A stretch of 64,000 nt of DNA from Fennellomyces sp. T-0311. Lineage: Eukaryota > Mucoromycota > Mucoromycetes > Mucorales > Lichtheimiaceae. Every line of letters starts with the position of its first letter. Within the stretch, counting starts at the first letter, position 1. The translations under genes and the position numbers were made by a program. Below the pieces are notes generated by a model. That model was not told where the DNA came from and did no database searches. It worked only from the letters and a program-made list of their open reading frames with translations. Positions 22,120-33,939 of the stretch are shown in pieces. The stretch spans positions 744,001-808,000 of the forward strand of contig JALLLT010000001.1 in NCBI GenBank assembly GCA_025266875.1. Reading direction: 5' to 3'.

Positions 22120-22893
22120 TCACGTGTGGACAGTGCTGCTGCTGCTGTTGGCGCTCTTGCCGATTCGGAACATTCTGCCTAGTGACGACCGTAGCGATGA
22201 ATTGCTGCTTGACGACTTGCTCTTGAGCATGCGCTTATAGGTATCCTGTGTACGTGCGTCTGAGTATACTCGCAGTCTATATGCATCATGCATCTTGATC
22301 TTACCAGATAAGCGATCTGAGGCTTGTTAAATGCGCCTCGTCGCTTTTCTCGTATGAATTCGATTGCATCCAATGGTTTCATGCCCATCTCGATAAGCGC
22401 GATGGCAACCAGGACCGGTGCTCGCCCGAGTCCGGCAACGCAATGAACTGCAATGGTGGGTGTGGGGTCTTTTTCCTTGGTATTTTCTATCAGTGACAGC
22501 CATTCTCGTACGATCTGTGGCGGAGGCTGTATCCAGAAAGAAAAAAAAACACTGTAAATATCCTTTTTCGGAAATTGCACGAGTTTTCAAAAGGGAGTGG
22601 GAGGGTTAACATACCAGACCGCCGTCTTTAAACGGAAGGTCGATAACATCGATATTGTGCTCGGCGAGTCGGTTGGCGCTGTAGGTAGGTTGGCAACAGC
22701 GTACAACTGCAGCCACATTGAGACGATCGAATTGTTCAATATAGAAATCGAGAGTGGATTCAGTCGGGCAATCGAGAATCAGAAAGCGGAGTGATGAGTG
22801 TGGACAATCAATAACAGAAAGCATGCGCCCGAGAGGCGATGAACCGTTCCGCGCAGCCATGTGGGTCAATCGCGGGTCACCGATATTGACCAT
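22120..22893 (-). CDS. PRL-type (PTP4A) dual-specificity/tyrosine phosphatase
   Basis: Three exons on minus: 22893-22615, 22526-22305, 22245-22120; 627 nt, 208 aa. The PTP loop is HCVAGLGRAPV, i.e. the C-x5-R signature with the Ala/Gly residues typical of PRL phosphatases. The general-acid loop is DLPFKDGGLPPPQIVREWL, corresponding to WPFDDG in animal PRLs, with the catalytic Asp kept but Trp replaced by Leu. The segment FLILDCPTESTLDFYIEQF fits the N-terminal PRL strand/helix. Animal PRLs end in a prenylated CaaX box after a basic stretch. Here the tail is Ser-rich and basic (YKRMLKSKSSSS...GRMFRIGKSANSSSS) and ends TVHT, so there is no CaaX box. A start at the second Met (22860, MAARNG) is also possible. 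Confidence 0.88.
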
Positions 22894-23530
22894 AAAAGAA
22901 CCACGGAAAAAAAGGGCCGGTTAAGCGATAGAGAAAGGAAAATCGTTTATGGAAGGATGAAAAGTTGCCGTCGCAGGGAACCAGCAATACGATCGAAACT
23001 GTTTTGATCAGACTTGGGATCAAAAATGTGCATAAGAAAGTGGAGAGTTGTTGTGCGAGGCTTCGAAACGCCTCTTTATTCCTCCACTCCAGCCAATCTC
23101 CGATGCCCGTTAAGGTTCTTTTTTTCCAGTTGATATTGACCGATAAATCACTTTTCTTACTCCCACACAACGAGGTATTTCCAGGGCACACACAGCATAC
23201 CGTTCTTCTATGCAAACCGGCACCAATAAAACCACCAGCTCATCTCCTGCATTAGCACCTTCATCAAGCAAATCACTGGGCATGCTCGGGAGCCTGAGTC
23301 ATATCCATCCCTGACGTCCGATCGATAACGACCTTCCCCTTTGCTTGAACCGTGGGAATGGGAGCTTGTAGGTCAACTCCCTCTTGCCGCCATAGCATTT
23401 TTGACTGCCTACTCGCCCCGCTCTTTACGGCGTAAAATGATGCAATCCATTGTCAAGGAAATCTGATCTGCTATGCTTTATCGCAGTTAGCGATACTTAT
23501 TCTACTATATCTTTTGCAAAAAGTGCCGAT
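22894..23530. other. Promoter region of the phosphatase and adjoining spacer
   Basis: No gene recognised; short open frames on both strands have no familiar content. Confidence 0.4.
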
Positions 23531-24036
23531 TCACTTTCTGCTGGAAGATGTAATTATAAAACCCGCCAATGCGCCCAATAGATCGTTACTATGGATATAA
23601 GTGATATGGGGACACACACCTGTCATCTGTTGTATGGATTCATATACATAATCACTGACTTCTTCATCGGGAACCATGAACATAGCCTTCGACCAAGATA
23701 CATATACCGATAGTTTCTGGATGCATGGCAACCGCTCCCCACATTTACCGCGGGTTGCATACATTATCCTTCCGAAAGCTGCTTTATTCCTGAGGTAGAA
23801 AAAGCACAAAATCAAAATACACCTACGTATCGAGTGGTAAGAGCAAGGTTCTGCTGACTATTTTTTGTATCTATAGATGAGATCTTTGGATCCAGATTGG
23901 GAAGATAGTTTCTTGTGATAATTTGCATGATTTTCAGATAGCGAGAATGAGGGTGGAACCTGTTTGACTCGTGAGCTCCGTGTAGCGCCTTAATGTGGTG
24001 CCAGCTGCGCTGGAAACAGCAGGTACGTACGTACAT
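23531..24036 (-). pseudogene. Broken coding remnant, possibly of an LRR/F-box-type gene
   Basis: On the minus strand two protein-like segments lie in different frames. The upstream one (24036-23812) contains LKIMQIITRNYLPNLDPKISS and the downstream one (23815-23531) contains KLSVYVSWSKAMFMVPDEEVSDYVYESIQQMTGVCP. A GTAGGT...CTCAG intron-like segment lies between them, but no splice choice that I could find keeps the frame. The hydrophobic spacing is LRR-like and resembles the decayed F-box/LRR genes elsewhere in this window. It could also be an intact gene whose structure I failed to solve. Confidence 0.35.
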
Positions 24037-24257
24037 TTTTTCTATGTAGCTATCATCAAAGAGATATAAGTGCGTTTGTGATGTTTTTAGTCAATAAACT
24101 ATAAAGTCAATAAAAATTTAAATATAAAACTTTATGATAGCATAAGTGATTATTTGATTTATTTTTTTAAAAGAAAAGATACAGAATAGTTAAAAGTAAT
24201 GCCCCTGTTAATTGGTACACCTACGGCCACGGTTATCAGCTGGTTATGATTGCTGGG

Positions 24258-26060
24258 CTAGGACCTGCGGTTTCGTCTATTCGAATTATTCTTACGCGAC
24301 CTTCGCCATAGAGGTTTATGATGGGAACTATTATGCGCCTTGCCGATACAATCCTCAAATGCCTTCAAGTTGAATCGGGAGCTATTCAGATTTCTTTTTG
24401 GCTGCATATGCCGGCCTAACTTCGTAACTATTAAAAAAAAAGTTGAAATTACGTGATTAACGTCAAAGACACTAGCATCTATCACTTTTAGTTTTTATAA
24501 TCTTACGTCGGTCGATAACTCTAGCAGAAAACTTGTTGGCCTTTACGGGCCGGGCCATATGATCGTCGGACGTATATTTCCAGAAAGACGAAGAACTTTT
24601 ACCGTTTGCATTTTGGACGCTGGAAGTTTGACCTGAACCACTTTTGTCTTGCTGACTGGATTCTGATGAAGTTGAAGCCACTGGGATCGATAGAACACCG
24701 TTAGAAGATTGACTAGAAGATCTGGGGTGATGTGATCCGCTACTATTTGGATTGTGTCGTGGAAGTCTAGTACAATCGCCCTTGAAGTATGGTGAGTATT
24801 CCATATGCCTTCCTTGTAAATATTTTTCTAATTTACCTCAGCAATGGGGGCTTCTTGGTTTGCAGATGAAACATCAGGACCTCTCTGTCGGGTAGGGACA
24901 TTGCTTGCTTCTTTTGAGTCAAATTCATTGGATTCACGAATTTTTGTTATGCAAGATACAACGCTGTGGAACATTTTAAACTTCTCAGCAAGATTCGTGA
25001 GAATGGTGTTTTTTTCTTTCAACTGCTCGACGACTTTGATTGGATCGTAAAGTGGAACTTCGTCTTTGCTGGTACCAGAGTTTTCTCCACGAGGCTGAGA
25101 ATTTGTGGCAGATTCAAGGTTTGTGCTTTTTGGCTGTTCAGACGACCCTGACGAAGATCCCTGTATTTGAGTTTGTCGCCGATGTCGATGCCGAAGATAT
25201 TTTGGTTGTTTAGAACTCGAGTCATTGCCAATTCGCTGCATGTAGGATAGAAGTTGTTCTATTGCTAAGTCGGATGATGCTGTTGTATACTGAGAGCTTC
25301 CCGAACTAGACACGCTTTCTGCATATCCTTGTGAAGTAGAGGAGTGGTGTTGCTCATTATCACCTTGTAAACGTTCATTAACAATTTTATCAGAGAAGCG
25401 AGGCTCCGGGTGGATATTGAGATCTCGCGCCTTGCCGTTATCTAATTTGGAGGGCCTTGGTGGCGATTGTTTGGAATTGACTTGTATCGAAACGCTTGCC
25501 CCTGAACAGCTACCAGATGGAGTGGTACTACCGCCAGAGTTTCTAGGATATTTACGAGGGGGACCATCTTTCGTAATCTTTTCAAAAGGTCGTTTTTTGC
25601 CGGCTTCTTTGTTATCAACCCAAATCAGATTGTAGCGTTCTTCAAAGCGTTGCTGGTTAAATATAGAACTCTCTGCCTTGACAAGCTCAAGTGTTTCGTT
25701 AACAGCATCCACAATATTCAGTTCTAACTCACCAATGGTTTTATGAGTTCTGTAGCGACGGTCGATTTTGCGGGTATCGACAAGGACGGAAATATACAGC
25801 AAAATATAGTCCCAGTGACAACACCAGCTGCCCACACCCTGGCTTACGAAACGTCTGCCTTCTGGAAAACGTTCGTACCTGCTGACGGAGAATTCATGGC
25901 CTAGGGTGTGGCATTGAATAAAGTAGTTTGGAAATTGTTCAGCGGGCTTATCGAACAAGTATTTACGAAGCTCCTGCAGTACATCGACAAGCTTGTCAGC
26001 GTCGTACCATATCAATTTGGTCGTAACAAGCTCGGCGCGAGCATTCCATCCTATATACAT
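24258..26060 (-). CDS. Unknown 555-aa protein with globular N-terminus and disordered Ser-rich remainder
   Basis: Three exons on minus: 26060-24837, 24780-24507, 24427-24258; 1668 nt, 555 aa. No family recognised. Residues 1-155 look folded: YIGWNARAELVTTKLIWYD, LVDVLQELRKYLF, NYFIQCHTLGHEFSVSRYERFP, VGSWCCHWDYILLYISVLVDTRKID, followed by a long amphipathic helix (ELELNIVDAVNETLELVKAESS). Residues 160-340 are low-complexity Ser/Gly/Gln. A coiled-coil-like helix VVEQLKEKNTILTNLAEKFKMFHSVVSCI lies near 360-390. The rest is Ser-rich with several basic clusters (RHRHRRQ, RRSRKNNSNRRNRRS at the end) that could act as nuclear localisation or nucleic-acid-binding signals. The consistent exon phases and coding character support a real gene. 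Confidence 0.7.
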
Positions 26061-26646
26061 GGCTGCTGAATACGTAGAATGTCGCTTTTTGTTGTGGTGC
26101 GTATCATCTAGACGTTTATTTTAAACGAAACTGTACAAAGAGAGACTACAAACAAAGGGGAACTATGTTCCTTTTGATTGACATTTCTTGCTGGAATCCA
26201 GTAATGGTACATGGGCCATAGTTTTGTAAACTTCATTTTTATTTGATAATGACCAAGTTATGAGCTTGTTGATACGTACCATGGCTTCGTGCAAGTGATC
26301 TTTGTGACTATAGTTGTGTGATTTATCTTGTTATGTGCTCCGTATCAGCATTACACTAAGGAGAACCAACCAATACCAGTATTGAATGCAGCTTCTGTTA
26401 TTTCAAACTTAATGGCCAATAATCAGCAGACAGTAAGGACGAAACAAGTGTCCAATGGGTTGATTGTTGATTGTCCAATTGATTGTCACGTTGATGCGAA
26501 GTATTTTTTTTTAGGATTTTCGAAAAAAAAAATGCGGTCATTATGAATGATACGCAAGACGTAGCCACACTTTGTGGGATATCTTCTTTTTCTGATTTCT
26601 GCGCCTCAGGATTCATGGAAAATATAGATCAACTTCTTTACGCAGG

Positions 26647-26690
<44 letters not shown>

Positions 26691-27358
26691 CATCCGGAAT
26701 CAACGAAAAAGTTAAAAAAAAGTAGACATAGCATGGCTCTCAAAGATTAATTGATACAACTCAAAAGGTTTGGGTTAATGCCGCTCGGGTGAGCAATGAC
26801 ATGCGTATGCGTTCAATCTGCTACTGTACGTCTAGTGACCTGCATCCGGTTACGTATGCATATATATATGTAAAACATTGCTCATTTTTCTTGGTTACTT
26901 GGTCACTTGGACATAGACCGATGGACTGTGCTAATACAAAGTAACAAATATGACTACTTGAAGCTTAATTCGTCGTTACGTAATCGTAAACATATACAAG
27001 TCTCGAAGACAGTATCAATGTCAGCAGTGTACGTGCTCTATCATACATTTTGAATGCTGAACGTATCTACATTTTTATTTACGGAGGGCAAGGAAAGTAC
27101 ACATGTCAGTGCAATCATGCAACCTAACGTGTAGACGATCATGTACATATAGGATACACTGTAAAGTAAGAACGTCAGCGTACAAAAAAATCCCAATTTC
27201 AGGAATAACACACAGACATTTTGTGAGATGGTTTTCAGGGGTGAGGCTGATTGTTCAGTTTAATTTTTTTTAAGTTGCTTGATCAGATCGAGTATTATGT
27301 ACAAGATGGAAACAGGAATGGGGTGTGTGAGTGTGTGTGAATAAGGATAAAATGGCCT
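26061..27358. other. AT-rich intergenic region
   Basis: About 1.3 kb without a recognisable gene. Holds an (AT)n microsatellite at about 26646-26686 and several short AT repeats. The TG run at 27325-27339 lies just downstream of the stop of the next minus-strand gene. Confidence 0.45.
26646..26686. repeat. (AT)n microsatellite
   Basis: About 18 consecutive AT units, ending in ATATGTATG. Confidence 0.9.
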
Positions 27359-28396
27359 TCAGTGATGATTGGTATCGTTGCTATACATGGAAGTTTTGTC
27401 TGAATAATGACCATTGACGAACATCATGATGGCCTGTGCGGCAGCAGCGACAGGAGAACTAGGTTCATCACTCTCCCCGCTGGAAATATTTGTTCTCACA
27501 TCACGATCGTCATTGGTAACACTATGGAATGCGGAAGCCGGTCGCTTTTGCGTGCGACCATCCCAATCGGGCCGAAGGGTTGTTCGCTCCTGGCTACTGC
27601 TGATATCCAAATCGTCTTCAAAAGCATTGGGCTCGATGGAGGAAATGTCCGGAAGTGGTTGGGAAGAAGATGATGCCAACGGATTACCCAGCTGTCTTCC
27701 TTCCGTCATTGCAATAGCATACGATAAATGCTCAAGAGAGCTCTTCGGTTGCACATCCTCTTCCTCGAGTTCATCCTCCTCCAAATACTGTTGCTTTTCC
27801 TTCCTCCTGTCTTCATCGGTGGGTGGGTGGTAGAAACGATAGGGATCACGCTGGAGTCGTGGTTGTATTTGACGTGGACGCACTTCGGTAGGTTGTGACA
27901 CGAGACCTCGTCGACGATCTGTTTGGCGACGCTCGGACTGTTGCGAGTACTTTCGTTTCTTATATGTGTGGTGTGCGGGTGGTGGTGATGGGGCGGATAA
28001 TGTACGTGTCAGTCGTGCTCGTTTCGCGTTGGTTGCCCGGGCAGAAGGCACTTGAGAACGTTTGTCCAGGATATCTTGCTGGGTAACGCGAGGTGTGGGT
28101 ATCTCGCTATACATTTGTCTTTGCTTCTTCTTCCACATCATTTCGACGTCGAGCAGTGTGCTACTTTCCCAGCCGTGATGAAGTTTGAAACAGGCAAAAT
28201 CAAGTCTTGTTTTCAATGATGCCACATGCTAAAGCACAACACACGCATCAGCACTACTCGTTTCCAAGGAGGTGCGACAACATTCTCTTACTCGAGATAT
28301 ATCCATCGGTGGTGATGCCGGTTCAAACGATTTTTCTTGAGAGGATGGAGGTGTTACGGGACCGCTATGGTCCGATGGGTGCAGTACGACTTGCAT
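27359..28396 (-). CDS. Nuclear-type disordered protein; possible Whi5/Nrm1-like (GTB motif) G1/S repressor
   Basis: Two exons on minus, 28396-28292 and 28228-27359; 975 nt, 324 aa. The splice joins MDISR to HVASLKTRLDFACFKLHHGW. The segment SLKTRLDFACFKLHHGWESSTLLDVE, at about residues 39-64, is the only folded-looking part. It is reminiscent of the short GTB motif by which fungal Whi5/Nrm1 repressors bind SBF/MBF ('L..RL..A.yKv...'). The remainder is disordered, basic (NAKRARLTR, YKKRKYSQQSERRQTDRRR) and rich in SP/TP sites (VTPPSS, EPASPP, IPTP, APSPP, SSPVA) suited to cyclin-dependent kinase. That profile fits Whi5-type proteins, but the assignment is by resemblance only. Confidence 0.6.
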
Positions 28397-31300
28397 TTTT
28401 TTGTAAGGAAAAAAAAAAGTACTTAGACTGAAAAAGGAACAAAGGAGGAGGATTTTCACGCGCGGGCTGTAATAAAAAAAAGAAAGTTCAAAACCAACAC
28501 GCGTTCCCGGCGCGCGACTTGTATGTGCGTGTTTAAAGTTCCGCGACCCCACGTTCGCGTTTTTCAAGATCGCGTAACAGACGCGTCCATTGGACAGCTT
28601 TTCCCATCTCGTTGTGTTTCACCTCTTTTTGGTCTCTTACTATTGGAGAGCATGGCATTGTCATGGCAATCTTACAAAGTGTTCCGAAAGTGTGTAAAAG
28701 CATTTCTTTCTGTGCTGCTCGAGTAACACATATTTAACTACCAAATACATTGCTGCTCCACCTGTCAGCCACTTGTGGTCACTCTTATGAAACTTGGGCT
28801 ACCGATGAAATAACAACGCCACTCACACTGGCTTTATTTTGTGGATCACTGTCACCCTTTTTTAGATTTGGCATCAACAAACATATTTCGCAGCATTTGT
28901 TTTTGTGTTCTGCGTATAGTTTTTTTTAGAAAGTTAAATGTCAATCCACTGTCCTAACGACGTGCAAAAAAAGGTATCGTTTCGTCGAGCGTTTTCCCAA
29001 GTTTGTTAGGTCATGTAATATTGGCAGTATGTAATACAAATAGATTCGACAGGTTTGCATTATAGCTGAAGAAATTGTTTCAGACAAGCATCAAAGTTTA
29101 CAGAGCAAACTAACACATGGCTGCACCCCTAAAACAGAATAAGCGCCGCCATCACTCTTTCGTTTCTTTTTTTTTCGACAGTTGCCGTTGTCTTTTTTTT
29201 TCTCTTTAGTTCCTTTCCAGTTCCATTAACATACGTATATTTTCCGATTCTTTACTGAGGCTAATATATCGGCAAACTTTCGATTGCGCTCTGTTGCTAA
29301 GCAACATACAGTTCCATATTATCTTTGCGACACGGACCGACATTTTATTACTGTTCTGGTTTCGGCATTCGGCTTTTGTCTTTAACTTCATTGCCATCCA
29401 CATGTACTGCATTTCAACAATGCCTTGATGCATCAGTACAAAGATTACTTTGGAGATGACAACAAGATTAAAAAGAAAATAGACTCAAAGTTGTCACAAG
29501 ACTTGAGGGATTATGCACCACGCGTCTTGTGCAAAAAAAAAAGAAAAAACTTCGCGAGTTATCATCAAAAAGTCCGCAGCGCGTCAGTTAAAAAATGGTA
29601 AAAGTAAAAAAAATCCAGCGCGCGTTTAAATGGTCCCGGTTCAAGTTGCTCCGACCGTAAAAGAAAAAAAAACCCAAGGAGTTTACTTGTGCTGTTAGTA
29701 ATATTCTTCACTTTTCCTTGTCGATCTTCTCCCTTTTGTAAGCACGCCGAGATAAGAGATGATTCGTGTTGACAGTAAAGTGTCAAGCCGTATACTTCAC
29801 ATAGTAAATGCTTTCGTGTGGTACATTTTGTATACTCCATAATGCTAGCCTTCTGCTTAATGATTTTTTTTGGAGGAATATACCAGATCGAGCAGATAAT
29901 CTGTGGATAGTTCTGTCACTGTTCCATAAACCTGCTCCGGTTTTTTCTGATATCTAATTTCCACTGCCAGTTCGGAAATTATGTTTTGCCGCCTCGGTTA
30001 CTCTTCCGGCTTTTTCATTGAGCTCCTGGAAAGATAGCCTCGCCCTACCGTTTCGTAATAATGCAATCAGGGTGTAGGACATAATGGTATTGACCATGTT
30101 TTCATTGCAAAACTGATTGGGTCATGATCACTTTAAATATAGCATCTATGGGTGAATCTACTTTACTTTCTCTGTCACGCCTACTAGCAAGCAAAACTAG
30201 TAATATCTACAATGTGCGCTATAGATGCATAAGTGGCGCTCCTATACATAAAATACGGTATATACATACGAAGAACTGCTTCCGTTTAATACTTTAATTA
30301 TCACTGTGCTAATTTAGAGTCAATCACTTAGAAAAAACGTTTATGCGTTTGCCGATGTAGTACTGTCGCATCTTGGCAAACATTTCACAGGGAATCCCTT
30401 TTATTATACTGATAACTACATATGTGATCCAGTAGTCTTTAGAGATTTCTATATCTACGTGATATTAAGGAAATTCCCGTTGCTATTTTGCTAATATTTT
30501 ATAGATATTTTCGTAATTAGCTATATATACCATCTTTTGCGTCAAGTTATTGAAGCCAAGTACCGTGTTCTATCAATTAGAGTAAGGGCCTGATACTTAT
30601 AGTAGCAGGTCTAAAATCTCCCAGAGATAAAATCATAACTTTTTGAACTAATTAGAGTAAGCATGGATAAGCTATGAATAGAAAGTGCTCATCTATACTT
30701 CAGATTATCCCGTATATTCGACGTGTACACGAAATAGCAATGGCAATGATTCTCTTATCAAGCCATACATCGGTTTATGCTGATACATTTTGTAACATAC
30801 AAGACGATATACTGCTTATTCCATTAAGAATGGCCAATTGCGTTGGATCTTTTGCGTATCCGGATATTCATATACACACATTGAAAATCATTCTTTCTAT
30901 TTCTAAGATTTCATGATGTAAGGCATCAGTTGTACTTTTACATGCATCTTCGTTTGCCCACTAAGGCTTCTATGTACAGTACTTACTTAAATATCGTACC
31001 TACCTCGAGGTGGGAGGCATTCAAAGCGGCCATATAACGAGACTGTAATGGAGTCCAGTAAACGCCGATATACTGTTCAGTGATTACGGAGGTGAGTCCA
31101 TCGAAGGCGTTCCGGCCGCACACTTTAAAGCGTTTCGTTTATATAGCTACCAATTTGAAGCTAACTTATAAACCCTTGATTTCTAATTCAGGTCGTTGTC
31201 ATATATTTTTTTCATATCACTTACACACCGACGTGTCCTTACGAAAATTCCCAGTAGTCAAAAGAACTTGGTGATCAAAAACATTGAAAAGAAAAAGCAC

Positions 31301-32284
31301 CTCAAACTCACTAGAGATGGTGTAATATAATATTGGTCTATCCTTCTGCAGTACAGTTTGGTCAATAATAAATAAATTATGCTTTCCAGAACCTAATCAT
31401 GTCCGTCAAACTGGCTTAAGTCGAAAAAGGGTTGTATATTTCAACGCTAAATCAACATAGAGAAGGTATTATTAGGGATATATTAGAAACGAAGAAATTA
31501 TCGGCGGGATCGTAAGTGGACACTGCGTGCTAATGAGCAACAAGCCGAGTATGACTCGATTAGTATAGAAGTGGTAATGTCACGCGTATCATATATCGAA
31601 ATTACAAGGGGCTCAATGATAGTACATAGGTCAACCGATACAAGAGAATTGTAGACACGAGATTGAGCATGTCGGAAGAAACTCTTCGCTAATAAGGGCT
31701 GCATGACGAGTTTTACAGTGGTATTATACAAATGGACCCAGTCATATCTCCTCAGTGACAGGATATTATTCCCAATCCCGCTTTTCCGTAATATAACAAA
31801 CTATACTACGAAACGGACGGAAAATACATAAAGATCGCAATGTTGAAAGATTTCGTAAAAGTAAAATATAGGTACGGATCACCATTATACCACGTAACAC
31901 CTTTTCTTCAGTACTTCGCTGGTATGTACATGCAATATCAGAAGAAAGAGCAGATGCAAGGGGCATGGTTGGTATCAATGAAACAGTGAGCTCTTTCTTC
32001 AAGACCTGTCGCACGCGTCTTCAAAATAGCACTTAATATGAGCCAAAGGTCATATGATTACGATCTAGTAGTCCATAACTTTTTCGTATGATAACCGGTG
32101 CTTTTTGATAGCAACGAACGGCAAATCAAATCAGACAGGTGTAACACTGGAGTCCAAAGCTTAAATAGGCTAAGTCAGTTCTTGCACTGAAACTTGAAGG
32201 TTTAGTACGCACAAGTCCGTAAGTGAATCATCATGAACCTCGTGAAACCGACTAACACATTACATAGACTGGAAACTATATGAC
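28397..32284. other. Gene-poor 3.9-kb AT-rich region
   Basis: No intact gene recognised. The first ~150 bp are the promoter of the preceding minus gene. One broken coding remnant is listed separately (29857-30082). Many stop codons in all frames elsewhere, several A/T homopolymers. A string VYAFADVVLS at about 30340-30369 faintly recalls the YADD motif of reverse transcriptases but stands alone. Confidence 0.45.
29857..30082 (-). pseudogene. Frameshifted short coding remnant of unknown family
   Basis: Minus strand: one frame begins with an ATG at 30082 and reads SYTLIALLRNG.ARLSFQELNEKAGRVTEAAKHN. At about 29970 the coding character jumps to a neighbouring frame reading ELAVEIRYQKKPEQVYGTVTELSTDYLLDLVYSS, then a stop at 29859-29857. 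Together they look like one small helical domain interrupted by a one-base shift. No family recognised. Confidence 0.3.
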
Positions 32285-33939
32285 ATGGGCACCATCCGAT
32301 CGTTGACAACGCTACCACTCGAAATCCAGCACGCCATTGCCAATTGCTTGACAGCACGCGACAGCTGGCAATGCTCTGCTGTCAGTAGATCTTGGAGATC
32401 GTTGTTCTTGAGCAATGACTGTGTGTGGGAAAAGCTCTCGACGGAAGGGAAGCATAATATTGTACCAGAATTACTACCGTATCGTCAGTGCATCCGGAGC
32501 TCTGCGGTGAAAATACTGGATGCCAAGGTCAAAGAAAGTAGCCATCTTCAGGAAATTATCAAGTTCCTGGATAGTGTACCGTGTCGTTCGGTAAAGAAAG
32601 GTATTGTTTCCTTATGAATGATGCGATCAAGAGTGCTTACGAATTTGAGTTATACGATATAGTCTGTTTGAAGGCCCCGGATCTGTCCAGCACTGTGTTC
32701 TTTGGGTTTATGAACAACAGCAGCGCGAGTCTTGTGTATATTGACATCAATCTGTATGCCACAGGAGCACGCAACGTGACACCTGACACCATACTGCGAC
32801 ATTGCCCGAATCTCAGGGGATTATACTTTGTCGGCTCTATCGATGATACCCAAAAGACGGATGGACTGTGGTGTCCGACATTGGACTTTAAGCACCAAAA
32901 TCTCGTTAAGCTGTTATTAGACTACCGGGAATCATTACATGGCAACTTTGACGTTCGGCCGTTTCTGGAAGCATTACCAAAATTGCGGAAACTCTTCCTT
33001 GTCTTTGAAGACATCGAGAATTCCGGTTTTCCCACGGCAGATTTTCTACAATTCACTCCGGAGCTAACAGAGCTTGAACTGTATCATGGCAGTGAATATT
33101 TTTCAAACGAAAAAATCGAGTTTGCACCTTTAGTGAGTGAAGGAGAAGGACTGGAAGACTTCCGTGCGGCGTTATATCTCGAATCACCGGCCGCGCAAAC
33201 ACTAATACAAGATATCACACGAACCCAATGCCGGTCATTGAACTATATGGAATTCGAAGGGGAAGAATCATTAAGCCTGTCTTTGCTACTGTCAGTATCC
33301 GGCAGCATTTTCGAGTCATTAGTTCGCCTCACTCTAGCCAACGCAGATGACGGTGATCCATTGGCTCTGTGTGCAATATTGCTGCGCTCTTGTCCAAATT
33401 TGGTGCATCTCAGACTACATCATGTACTATTCGCCAATGATGATGTACTTTCCGCGTGCCTTGGACCGGTCAGTTTGGGGGAATTGGAAATATGGGACTG
33501 TTGGGATATCTCAGCAGCCGCTCTTGCAAACGTTTTGACATGGATGGGTCGAGATACATTTCTTTACCACTTGTCTTTCAACGACATGGCTGCAGTAACA
33601 AGTGCTGTTCTGGATGCGATTGCTGGCCTCGAATATCTCGAGTATCTTTGGCTCGGCGAATGCAGATTCTTGACGGCTGAAGACTTTGAACGCTTTCTCG
33701 ATACTACCAAACAAACCGAGAAGAAATTCCACGAGATCCATTTCATAGCTACAGTTCTGGACTTGGAAACAGTTCCTGATAGCGAAACCGCGCAACGTAT
33801 CCTTCGGAAACTAGACGCCAAGGCGTGCGAATGGAAATTCGGATTAGATATACCCTTGTCATTACGAAAGGACCGCCCGGAGCTGGCAAATTGCCCATAT
33901 ATTAGCATTACACACGAAGAGTATCGTAATAGTTCGTAG
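32285..33939 (+). CDS. F-box/LRR protein
   Basis: Two exons, 32285-32600 and 32663-33939; 1593 nt, 530 aa. Residues about 8-50 form an F-box (LTTLPLEIQHAIANCLTARDSWQCSAVSRSWRSLFLS..CVWEKL), the Skp1-binding module of SCF ubiquitin ligases. The remainder is irregular leucine-rich repeats: LRGLYFVGSID, LVKLLLDYRE, LRKLFLVFEDIE, LTELELYHG, LVHLRLHHVLF, LGELEIWDCWDISAAALANVL, LEYLWLGECRFLT. Mucoromycete genomes carry many such F-box/LRR genes; the target is unknown. The splice (phase 1) joins SVKK to VCLKAPDLSS. Two further F-box genes or remnants lie in this window (50538-52551 and 52803-57260). Confidence 0.88.

Noticed and set aside
30330..30375. VYAFADVVLS as a reverse-transcriptase YADD motif
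   Set aside because: A single short match without other RT motifs around it.
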